Source of the DNA: a virus
Length of the DNA stretch: 31,492 nt
IMG/VR virus record: IMGVR_UViG_3300031857_000873
Span: 1 to 31,492 of that record
Reading direction: 5' to 3' (one strand)
Each line of letters starts with the position of its first letter. The first letter of the stretch is position 1. Position numbers and translations under genes: made by a program. Positions 26,765 to 31,420 of the stretch are shown piece by piece. Under the pieces are notes generated by a model, which had not been told where the DNA came from, did no database searches, and saw only the letters and a list, made by a program, of their open reading frames with translations.

Positions 26765-26797
26765 GTAGGGTCGGGGGTTGAACGCCTCCGGCCCTAC
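26765..26797 (+). ncRNA. Structured 5' leader of the thioredoxin operon
   Basis: GTAGGG (26765-26770) pairs with CCCTAC (26792-26797), and GGGGG (26773-26777) with CCTCC (26785-26789), around a seven-base loop. This hairpin lies between an unused GGAGGAAG (26750-26757) and the gene's own GGAGG (26807-26811). It could be an mRNA-stabilising element or a translational control element. It could also end the preceding operon, but no T-run follows. Confidence 0.45.
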
Positions 26798-26816
26798 AGT
26801 GTCTGTGGAGGACCGT

Positions 26817-27149
26817 ATGTCGATTTTTTCTACAACCGATGCACAATTTCAGCACGACGTTCTTGAATCGACTGGTCCAATCCTTGTAGATTTCTGGGCC
26901 CCTTGGTGCAAGCCCTGTGTGATGATTTCGACAGAGCTTGAGAAACTGGAAGCACAGTACGGAGGCAAACTCCGCATCGCCAAGGTCAACGTCGACGAGA
27001 ACCCCCTCACCCCACGCAGCCTCTATATCCGCTCCATCCCTACCATCATCTTCTATCCGGGCGGCAAAGAGGCCCCACTCTCGGTCGTGGGTGCCACCAC
27101 AGCAATTGAGCTAGAGCGACGCTTCCGGCTCTCGGAACTGGTAAAATAA
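26817..27149 (+). CDS. Thioredoxin-like protein (CKPC)
   Basis: The 110-residue protein starts at ATG 26817, five bases after GGAGG. ILVDFWAPWCKPCVMIS carries the active-site C31-K-P-C34, and RSIPTIIFYPGGKE the cis-proline loop. It has one complete thioredoxin fold, no signal peptide and normal family length. The CxxC dipeptide KP differs from the usual GP. Phage thioredoxins can reduce ribonucleotide reductase or serve as polymerase processivity factors. No partner gene is visible here. A second copy follows at once. Confidence 0.9.
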   Translation: MSIFSTTDAQFQHDVLESTGPILVDFWAPWCKPCVMISTELEKLEAQYGGKLRIAKVNVDENPLTPRSLYIRSIPTIIFYPGGKEAPLSVVGATTAIELERRFRLSELVK

Positions 27150-27153
27150 CCCC

Positions 27154-27489
27154 ATGATCTTTAGCATTACCGACGAGACGTTTGGCCCAGTCGTTCTTGG
27201 CTCAACCAAGCCGATCCTGGTGGATGTATGGGCGCCCTGGTGCGAACCCTGCCTCATGCTAGATGCCGAGCTGACGCGTCTCGACAATAAGTACGGCGAG
27301 AAGATCTTTATTGCAAAAATAAATTTTGACGAAAATTCACGCATGGCAGCAGGCATGGCGGCAGCAGGGATTACCTCTGTTCCGGCCTTGCTCTACTATC
27401 CGGTTGGCGTTCAGTCGCCCCGGGTGCTTCTTGGGTGCTACCCAATGGAGAAGATTGCCAAGGCGTTTGATTTCGACAAGCTACGATGA
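27154..27489 (+). CDS. Thioredoxin-like protein (CEPC)
   Basis: A 111-residue thioredoxin starts at ATG 27154, four bases after the stop of the first copy. It carries ILVDVWAPWCEPCLMLD (C30-E-P-C33) and the cis-proline segment ITSVPALLYYPVG. The two proteins are alike through the active site but diverge elsewhere and in the dipeptide between the cysteines (KP versus EP). That is consistent with an old duplication and different redox potentials or partners. Confidence 0.9.
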   Translation: MIFSITDETFGPVVLGSTKPILVDVWAPWCEPCLMLDAELTRLDNKYGEKIFIAKINFDENSRMAAGMAAAGITSVPALLYYPVGVQSPRVLLGCYPMEKIAKAFDFDKLR

Positions 27490-27501
27490 AAGAGGATAGC
27501 C

Positions 27502-28008
27502 ATGACAACCCCCCTGCACGGAAACGTCGAGTACGTCAACATCGACAGCCTGGAGACACACCCGGAGAACCCGAGACAGGGGGATATCGGCGCCATCTCC
27601 ACATCCATCACCGAGAACGGATGGTTTGGCACCGTCGTCGCCCAAATTTCTTCCCGAAGGGTACTCGCTGGGAATCATCGTCTCCAGGCCGCTAGGATTG
27701 CGGGGTTGGCGACCATCCCCGTCTTCTGGGTTGATTGCGACGATACCCAGGCCCGGAAGATCCTGATTGCCGACAACCGGATGAGCGACCTTGCCAGCTG
27801 GGACGAGCCGTATCTCGCAGACATGCTGACGCTCCTTGCCCAGCAAGACGCCATTGCCGGTACGGGGTTTGATAGCCAGGATATCGAAGATATTCTCGCT
27901 GCTTCCGGGGAGATGGAGAAGCCCGAACGAGAGCCGCTTACATGTCCGAAATGCGGTGCAGAAGTTCCTCTGGGAGGGAAAGGCGGGAAGCGATCTCGGA
28001 AGCGGTAA
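27502..28008 (+). CDS. ParB-like nuclease-domain protein with C-terminal CxxC
   Basis: The 168-residue protein starts at ATG 27502 after AGAGGA. It shows the ParB/Srx-type N-terminal fold: VEYVNIDSLETHPENPRQGDI, SITENGWFGTVVAQ, VLAGNHRLQAARIAG (GNHR at 57-60) and DDTQARKILIADNRMSDLA. In phages such domains bind nucleotides or DNA and some are nucleases. They often occur next to DNA modification genes, none of which is visible here. The C-terminus carries one CPKCG half of a zinc ribbon and a basic KGGKRSRKR tail. Its last 71 bases overlap a gene on the minus strand. Confidence 0.82.
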   Translation: MTTPLHGNVEYVNIDSLETHPENPRQGDIGAISTSITENGWFGTVVAQISSRRVLAGNHRLQAARIAGLATIPVFWVDCDDTQARKILIADNRMSDLASWDEPYLADMLTLLAQQDAIAGTGFDSQDIEDILAASGEMEKPEREPLTCPKCGAEVPLGGKGGKRSRKR

Positions 28009-28201
28009 GCCCGCGTAGGTCGCCCAGCTCCATAAACGGACGCCCGTTCACGAGCGGTACGCGCTCTGGATGTCCAAGTTGTATGGCCTTGATCGCCTCA
28101 ATCGCATAATACCAAACGATTATATCCGAACCAGGCCGGGCTTTTGCCACTGCTTCCACGACAGCCTTCGCACTGATACCGGAAAGAGCGTGTTTGCTCA
28201 C
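27938..28201 (-). CDS. Hypothetical 87-residue protein
   Basis: The protein starts at GTG 28201, overlapping the stop of the gene upstream on the same strand by four bases (GTGA), so the two are coupled. It reads SGISAKAVVEAVAKARPGSDIIVWYYAIEAIKAIQLGHPERVPLVNGRP and ends with a helix-turn-like LTASEIASRLSLPEELLHRI. The last part resembles a small helix-turn-helix but is too short to call. Its 3' end overlaps the ParB-like gene on the plus strand by 71 bases. Confidence 0.6.
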   Translation of the reverse strand: MSKHALSGISAKAVVEAVAKARPGSDIIVWYYAIEAIKAIQLGHPERVPLVNGRPFMELGDLRGLTASEIASRLSLPEELLHRISDM

Positions 28202-28452
28202 TGCTGAGGAATCCTCGCAGGGTGGAACGCCTCAAAGTCATCGGGACTTGGGATCTCTTCCCATTCAGGGACATCCAGCCAGCGAATCGACATCGTGGCG
28301 ATATCGTTGTTCCGGTCGCTGATTTCCCGTGTGGCAATCATTTCCAGCGCTTGTCGGGGGGTCAGAGCTACCTCTTCCCAGTCGTCAGACGTCACGCGCC
28401 AGGTGCCGATGTTCCCGTTTTCGTAGCGAATAACGTAGTTCATGGTGGACAT
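28198..28452 (-). CDS. Hypothetical 84-residue protein
   Basis: The start is taken at ATG 28452 (MSTMNYVIRYENG). A second ATG three codons later (28443) is equally possible, and neither has a strong ribosome binding site. An open extension to 28668 lies in low-complexity sequence and is rejected. The protein is acidic, with VIRYENGNIGTWRVTSDDWEEVALTPRQALEMIATREISDRNND, possibly a small strand-rich domain. No family was recognised. Confidence 0.6.
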   Translation of the reverse strand: MSTMNYVIRYENGNIGTWRVTSDDWEEVALTPRQALEMIATREISDRNNDIATMSIRWLDVPEWEEIPSPDDFEAFHPARIPQQ

Positions 28453-28688
28453 GTTACGCCCAGCATAGCAGAGGGCAAGGGGTTGGGCTTCTACGACACA
28501 GATTTGGTAAAAAAAAAGTATGGCCCTAGCGCGAGCCACCTCGGGTACTTCGTCGGAATCCTGCGGGGGGTTAGGGGGTCTAGCACAAACTCCGAAACTC
28601 TGTCGGCCTCTGATTGACTCTCTCTCTGACTCTCTGACTAGTCGGCTCCTAGTCCCAGCCGATCCCACGCGATCCCGAAGGGTAGCGA

Positions 28689-28715
28689 TTAGGGGCGGGA
28701 TAACCCCGCCCCTAA
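28689..28715 (-). terminator. Hairpin after the 58-residue gene
   Basis: TTAGGGGCGGG (28689-28699) and CCCGCCCCTAA (28705-28715) form a perfect 11-bp stem with a five-base loop. It lies downstream of the minus-strand gene that ends at 28746 and shares its far arm with the CCCTAA repeat. No T-run follows on the minus strand. Confidence 0.55.
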
Positions 28716-28745
28716 CCCTAACCCTAACCCTAACCTAACCCCTAA
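28710..28745. repeat. CCCTAA (TTAGGG) telomere-like repeat
   Basis: Four perfect CCCTAA units (28710-28733) are followed by CCTAA and CCCCTAA. On the minus strand they read TTAGGG and start right after the stop codon of the small gene. A second, looser group with CCCCTAA units lies at 29091-29130. Confidence 0.9.
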
Positions 28746-28922
28746 CTATGGGCGGAAACTCATCACCGCGTCGGCGTGCGTCTGGCAATGCCAGATGGTT
28801 GCGCCTGTCTCCTCGTTCACCTGCCCCCAGACTGCGGGTTCGTCGCAGGTGTCCAGCCCCTTCGGGTCGTAGCAGATACTCTCCTCGTTCGTGGTGCTCT
28901 CGCAGGTCTGTCCTTCCTTCAT
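28746..28922 (-). CDS. Small Cys/His protein, cassette 1
   Basis: The 58-residue product starts at ATG 28922 with AGGAG seven bases upstream. Frame extensions upstream to 28997 would include the promoter. C7, C17, C26 and C46 with H49 (IWHCQTHA) could bind zinc. The sequence includes CYDPKGLDTCDEPAVWGQVNEETG. A different, overlapping frame of similar length (28735-28989) is treated as a shadow because it lacks a ribosome binding site. The stop TAG is followed directly by the TTAGGG repeats. Confidence 0.65.
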   Translation of the reverse strand: MKEGQTCESTTNEESICYDPKGLDTCDEPAVWGQVNEETGATIWHCQTHADAVMSFRP

Positions 28923-28968
28923 CGTTCCGCTCCTCTCCATTGACGGGATCACTTGCCCCGCTGATGAG

Positions 28969-28997
28969 ATTGTCGCACATCGTCGGCAATCCCGCAA
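28969..28997 (-). promoter_or_regulatory. Promoter of cassette 1
   Basis: On the minus strand TTGCGG (28997 to 28992) and GACAAT (28974 to 28969) are 17 bases apart, 47 bases upstream of the ATG. It is the weakest of six promoters with the same layout in this region. Confidence 0.6.
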
Positions 28998-29084
28998 GCC
29001 CCAGCCCTCGCCCTCTCTGGTGGTGGTGCGCCCCTGCTCTCCCCTTCTCCCCCTCTCCCCTTCTTGCCTCTCCCCTGTGTCGCC

Positions 29085-29130
29085 TAACCCCTAACTAACT
29101 AACCCCTAACTGATAACCCCTAACCCCTAA
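29085..29130. repeat. CCCCTAA repeats in a pyrimidine-rich stretch
   Basis: Several CCCCTAA units, with CTAACTAACTAA and CTGATAA between them, follow a C/T-rich tract (29020-29080). There are stops in all plus-strand frames. No gene was found between 28998 and 29186. Confidence 0.75.
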
Positions 29131-29165
29131 AAAGCGAGGCTAGGGGTGGAGAATCCCCTAGCCTC
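29131..29165 (-). terminator. Intrinsic terminator after cassette 2
   Basis: GAGGCTAGGGG (29136-29146) and CCCCTAGCCTC (29155-29165) form an 11-bp stem with an eight-base loop. On the minus strand it is followed by GCTTTTTA, so it is a good rho-independent terminator. A smaller hairpin, CGCCTAA-CCC-TTAGGCG (29177-29193), contains the stop codon of the same gene. Confidence 0.85.
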
Positions 29166-29186
29166 TGGTGCTAACCCGCCTAACCC

Positions 29187-29465
29187 TTAGGCGATGGTGT
29201 AGGTCTCTCCCCCTACTACTAGGGTGCTGATAGCGTCTAGCGGGATAGCCCGATAGTCGCCCTTCTGAACGTCAAAGACGCTGACCAGCCCCTTCTCAAT
29301 GAAGTTATAGGCTGCGTCGCCCCCTGCGAGGTGCTTCTTCACCCCGAGGCGGGCTACCATCTTGCGGTGCTCACCCGTGGTGCGCTTCACAAACTCAACG
29401 CTGAAAATCTTGCCCTTCGTGGCGAGAATCAACGCCGTTGCTTCCTCTGGTGTAATGAGTGCCAT
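29187..29465 (-). CDS. Small SH3-like phage protein, cassette 2
   Basis: The 92-residue protein starts at ATG 29465 after GGAGAGAGGAGAACACA. It reads GKIFSVEFVKRTTGEHRKMVARLGVKKHLAGG and VSVFDVQKGDYRAIPLDAISTLVVGGETY. This resembles a small, beta-rich protein widespread in phage genomes, whose function is unknown. The N-terminal helix (ITPEEATALILATK) is an addition or a variable part. A longer upstream frame (to 29525) crosses the promoter and is rejected. Confidence 0.75.
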   Translation of the reverse strand: MALITPEEATALILATKGKIFSVEFVKRTTGEHRKMVARLGVKKHLAGGDAAYNFIEKGLVSVFDVQKGDYRAIPLDAISTLVVGGETYTIA

Positions 29466-29515
29466 TGTGTTCTCCTCTCTCCTATTGCGGTCGCTTCTCC
29501 TGCGCCGCTGAAACG

Positions 29516-29544
29516 ATTCTCCCACATCGCCGCAATGCCGTCAA
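29516..29544 (-). promoter_or_regulatory. Promoter of cassette 2
   Basis: TTGACG (29544 to 29539) and GAGAAT (29521 to 29516) on the minus strand, 17-base spacing. The same GAGAAT -10 box recurs at 30112 and 30953. A 17-bp dyad (29556-29572) lies just upstream of the -35. Confidence 0.8.
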
Positions 29545-29555
29545 GCCCCTAGTGG

Positions 29556-29689
29556 TGGATAGATTCTATCCATCGTGGATAGTGGCACAGCCCGTGCCAG
29601 CCGCGCGCGATTGTTACATTGTTACAGATAAGCCATAAGCCATAAGCCGTAAGTCATAAGCCCTAACAAGCGTGGCACAACTTGTGCCA
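29556..29689. repeat. Intergenic block 1: 17-bp dyads, NTAAGCC and TTGTTACA repeats
   Basis: Three 17-bp dyads lie here: TGGATAGATTCTATCCA (29556-29572), TGGCACAGCCCGTGCCA (29583-29599) and TGGCACAACTTGTGCCA (29673-29689). Between them are two tandem TTGTTACA units (29611-29626) and five 7-base units of ATAAGCC type (29628-29662). No gene was found in 29545-29711. Confidence 0.85.
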
Positions 29690-29697
29690 ACCCCTAA

Positions 29698-29715
29698 ATA
29701 GAACAGGTGTTCTAT
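29698..29715 (-). terminator. Hairpin containing the stop codon of the 23-residue frame
   Basis: ATAGAAC (29698-29704) and GTTCTAT (29709-29715) pair around AGGT. On the minus strand the TAG at 29714-29712 lies in the first arm and TTTA follows. The hairpin at 30305-30320 has the same arms and also begins with a stop codon. Confidence 0.7.
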
Positions 29716-29783
29716 CGGCGGCTAACAGCCGCCCAGACTACCAGCAGCAGGATGAGCCCACCAAGACCGCCCGCGCCATCCAC
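29712..29783 (-). CDS. Possible 23-residue membrane peptide
   Basis: GTG 29783 overlaps the stop of the 86-residue gene (TAGTG). The frame encodes VDGAGGLGGLILLLVVWAAV followed by SRR: a single hydrophobic segment with a basic end. Its TAG sits in a hairpin exactly as in cassette 4, which supports translation. It is very short, so chance cannot be excluded. Confidence 0.4.
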   Translation of the reverse strand: MDGAGGLGGLILLLVVWAAVSRR

Positions 29784-30043
29784 TAGACCAGCACCAAGAA
29801 GCGGCACGCACCGCCCTCAGAACACTCGCCAGCAATGTGCTGGACAGGCTCCACAGCCCAGCGCAAGCAAGTACCACAGGACTCACCATCCTCACGGACA
29901 TCATCAAAACTATACACAGCGCGTACAGGGTTCAACTCCGCGTCATAGGTGTCGCCCTTCGCCACATCATCGCCCCATCGCTCCTTCGCGCACTCTACGC
30001 AATGGAACGATGCCTGATAGGTGAACGCAATAGCGTCAAACAT
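29783..30043 (-). CDS. Small zinc-ribbon-like protein, cassette 3
   Basis: The 86-residue protein starts at ATG 30043 after GAGAGGAG. It has C15/C18 (HCVECAKERWG), C56/C59 (CGTCLRW) and C73/C79, with ELNPVRAVYSFDDVREDGESC between them. This layout resembles a small family common in phages of Actinobacteria, noted here from memory. Metal binding is likely. The function is unknown. Confidence 0.8.
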   Translation of the reverse strand: MFDAIAFTYQASFHCVECAKERWGDDVAKGDTYDAELNPVRAVYSFDDVREDGESCGTCLRWAVEPVQHIAGECSEGGACRFLVLV

Positions 30044-30072
30044 CGTCTACTCCTCTCCACTAGGCAGCGTGG

Positions 30073-30093
30073 GGAGTGGCACATCGCCACTCC
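30073..30093 (-). promoter_or_regulatory. 5'-UTR hairpin of cassette 3
   Basis: GGAGTGGC (30073-30080) and GCCACTCC (30086-30093) form an eight-bp stem with a five-base loop, between the promoter and the ribosome binding site. Cassette 4 has a smaller one (TCAGC-AATC-GCTGA, about 30530-30543). They could stabilise the mRNA or control translation. Confidence 0.55.
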
Positions 30094-30111
30094 TCTCACC
30101 CTGCTCATACG

Positions 30112-30140
30112 ATTCTCCCACACACACGCACTACCGTCAA
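30112..30140 (-). promoter_or_regulatory. Promoter of cassette 3
   Basis: TTGACG (30140 to 30135) and GAGAAT (30117 to 30112), 17-base spacing, on the minus strand, 69 bases before the ATG. Confidence 0.8.
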
Positions 30141-30185
30141 GCACCCATCGTCGCAGCCCACCAGCCACCGTAGAGGCCCTCTTGC

Positions 30186-30303
30186 CACACACACACACAC
30201 ACACACACACACATCTATACATAAGCCATAAGCCCTAAGCCGTAAGCCATTGTTACCGTAACAAAAAGGGCTGACACACTATGTGCCAACCCTGATTGTT
30301 ACA
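30186..30303. repeat. Intergenic block 2: (CA)14, NTAAGCC array, dyads, TTGTTACA
   Basis: Fourteen CA units (30186-30213) are followed by four 7-base units of NTAAGCC type (30221-30248), the dyad TTGTTACCGTAACAA (30250-30264), a 17-base imperfect dyad TGACACACTATGTGCCA (30272-30288) and one TTGTTACA (30296-30303). No gene was found in 30141-30317. Confidence 0.85.
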
Positions 30304-30304
30304 T

Positions 30305-30320
30305 TAGAACAAGCGTTCTA
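30305..30320 (-). terminator. Hairpin starting at the stop codon of cassette 4
   Basis: On the minus strand TAGAAC-GCTT-GTTCTA runs from 30320 to 30305, and its first three bases are the stop codon of the 63-residue gene. The arms match those at 29698-29715. AATG rather than a T-run follows, so termination strength is uncertain. Confidence 0.6.
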
Positions 30321-30509
30321 CTTGTCCAGCGATGCCCCGCAATCAAAGCACGCTGGGGTGTCATCGGTGACATCGGTGCTATGGACATCATTCATCGCTT
30401 CGGTTGCGCCCTGATGACGATTCGCGCAATCAACGCAAAGCACTACCCCTGCTGTTGGATCTACATAGCCCACAAGCACGATGCCTGAGCCTGTCATGGT
30501 CATACCCAT
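30318..30509 (-). CDS. Small zinc-ribbon-like protein, cassette 4
   Basis: The 63-residue protein starts at ATG 30509, with AGAGGAG seven bases upstream. C25/C28 (VLCVDCANRH) and C54/C57 (ACFDCGASLDK) form a standard two-knuckle zinc ribbon. The short N-terminus is hydrophobic (SGIVLVGYVDP). An upstream extension to 30581 runs into the promoter and is rejected. The function is unknown. Confidence 0.75.
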   Translation of the reverse strand: MGMTMTGSGIVLVGYVDPTAGVVLCVDCANRHQGATEAMNDVHSTDVTDDTPACFDCGASLDK

Positions 30510-30552
30510 TGTCTGTCTCCTCTCCACTACATCAGCAATCGCTGACATACCA

Positions 30553-30581
30553 ATAGTCTCACACATAGGTCGCGCTGTCAA
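30553..30581 (-). promoter_or_regulatory. Promoter of cassette 4
   Basis: TTGACA (30581 to 30576) and GACTAT (30558 to 30553), 17-base spacing, on the minus strand, 44 bases before the ATG. Confidence 0.78.
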
Positions 30582-30610
30582 TACCCTAGTCCAGCAGCCC
30601 CCTGCCCAGA

Positions 30611-30719
30611 TTGTTACATTGTTACAGCGGCCCGCTTTGTTACATTGTTACATTGTTACACCTGAGCGGTAAGTGGCATAAGTTATGCCAAGCATAAGGG
30701 GCTGGCACAACTTGTGCCA
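30611..30719. repeat. Intergenic block 3: TTGTTACA tandem repeats and two 17-bp dyads
   Basis: TTGTTACA occurs twice in tandem at 30611-30626 and three times at 30637-30660. Two dyads follow: TGGCATAAGTTATGCCA (30674-30690) and TGGCACAACTTGTGCCA (30703-30719). The second is identical to the one at 29673. The first differs by changes on both arms that keep the pairing. No gene was found in 30582-30742. Confidence 0.88.
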
Positions 30720-30742
30720 ACCCCCTACCGCTTTGTTGCAGC

Positions 30743-30910
30743 CTAGTTGCAATCCCAGATGCCAACCTTGCCAGCCGCAGCATCCTCAATGATCGCGTCA
30801 TAGCACTCCTCGCAGACGCGCCACTTCTGGCTGCCCACGCCAATCTTGTGCGTTGCCGCTGGCGTGTGGTCAAGGTCTTGGTTCCACCCATCGCATACCA
30901 TCTTGTCCAT
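30743..30910 (-). CDS. Small Cys protein, cassette 5
   Basis: The 55-residue protein starts at ATG 30910 after AGGAGAGCACG. C6, C33/C36 (RVCEECYDAIIEDAAAGKVG) and C54 could bind one zinc ion. The promoter lies 42 bases upstream. Frames extending to 30982 or 30975 cross the promoter and are rejected. The function is unknown. Confidence 0.72.
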   Translation of the reverse strand: MDKMVCDGWNQDLDHTPAATHKIGVGSQKWRVCEECYDAIIEDAAAGKVGIWDCN

Positions 30911-30952
30911 CGTGCTCTCCTCTCCACTATCACGGCTGCTGCCGCTACAAGG

Positions 30953-30982
30953 ATTCTCCCACACTCCCCTGCCACCTGTCAA
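30953..30982 (-). promoter_or_regulatory. Promoter of cassette 5
   Basis: TTGACA (30982 to 30977) and GAGAAT (30958 to 30953), 18-base spacing, on the minus strand. Confidence 0.8.
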
Positions 30983-31022
30983 GCACTAGCCTCTGGGGTA
31001 GAGGCCCTCTGGTGAGGGCGGT

Positions 31023-31055
31023 AAGGGCGAGTGAGTGGAGAGCCCACCCGCCCTT
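31023..31055 (-). terminator. Stem-loop between cassettes 5 and 6
   Basis: AAGGGCG (31023-31029) and CGCCCTT (31049-31055) can pair over a 19-base loop, and CCTCT-GGGGT-AGAGG (about 30990-31004) forms a second hairpin. No T-run follows. They lie downstream of the cassette 6 stop and may end its transcript. No gene lies in 30983-31082. Confidence 0.4.
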
Positions 31056-31082
31056 GTAGCTGTATGGGGTAAGTGCTAACCC

Positions 31083-31316
31083 CTAAGCGTTGCAGCCTAC
31101 TGCTACGGCTGACCCGCCAATCTCAATACCGTTCGGTGCTGGCTTCGGGGTCACCTGAACCCACGCCCCGCACTTGTCGCACTCCGCGCTGCTCACCGCA
31201 CCCCAAGTGTTGGTGATACCGCGTAGCGGCGTGAACTTCCCCAATGCGTGTCCGCGACTCTGGGCTGCATCGCGTGCCGCCTGTCGCAGTACCGTGAGGC
31301 TGTGTCGCAGTCCCAT
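31083..31316 (-). CDS. Small zinc-binding-like protein, cassette 6
   Basis: The 77-residue protein starts at ATG 31316 after AAAGGAGCACGCT. ARDAAQSRGHALGKF is an N-terminal helix. Then AECDKCGAWVQVTPKPAPNGIEIGGSAVAVGC (C46, C49, C75) resembles a very common small family of phages of Actinobacteria, noted here from memory. It probably binds zinc. An upstream frame to 31358 enters the promoter and is rejected. Confidence 0.78.
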   Translation of the reverse strand: MGLRHSLTVLRQAARDAAQSRGHALGKFTPLRGITNTWGAVSSAECDKCGAWVQVTPKPAPNGIEIGGSAVAVGCNA

Positions 31317-31356
31317 AGCGTGCTCCTTTCTCCTATCACCCAAGCGGGCTATGACC

Positions 31357-31386
31357 ATTATAAGGTCGGTAGTGGAAGGCTGTCAA
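31357..31386 (-). promoter_or_regulatory. Consensus promoter of cassette 6
   Basis: TTGACA (31386 to 31381) and TATAAT (31362 to 31357), 18-base spacing, on the minus strand: a perfect sigma-70 consensus in both boxes. The -10 box lies in GACC-N7-GGTC (31353-31367), a possible operator. Confidence 0.9.
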
Positions 31387-31420
31387 GCCCCCCAATCCAG
31401 CTCGCGCGGCGTGCGCCCTG

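Larger units (their letters stand above)
28453..28745. other. Gene-free stretch with hairpins, nine-A run and telomere-like repeats
   Basis: No gene was found here. A nine-A run (28509-28517; T9 on the minus strand) follows a weak TGGC/GCCA stem and may be a terminator for minus-strand transcripts. A CT-rich GACTCTCT repeat lies at about 28614-28638. A hairpin and CCCTAA repeats are listed separately. Confidence 0.5.

Noticed and set aside
28735-28989. 84-codon minus-strand frame overlapping cassette 1
   Set aside because: The translation is arginine-rich low complexity, and the frame begins in the promoter. The 28746-28922 frame has the ribosome binding site and ordered cysteines.
29722-29907. 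61-codon minus-strand frame rich in Ser and Trp
   Set aside because: It is out of frame with the 86-residue cassette 3 gene and has no ribosome binding site. The 23-residue frame fits the local stop-hairpin pattern better.
29556-30719. Tandem repeats as a possible CRISPR array
   Set aside because: Units are only 7-8 bases and mostly contiguous, with no unique spacers of regular length. No cas gene is nearby, and the Cas4-like nuclease at 23643 belongs to a recombination module.
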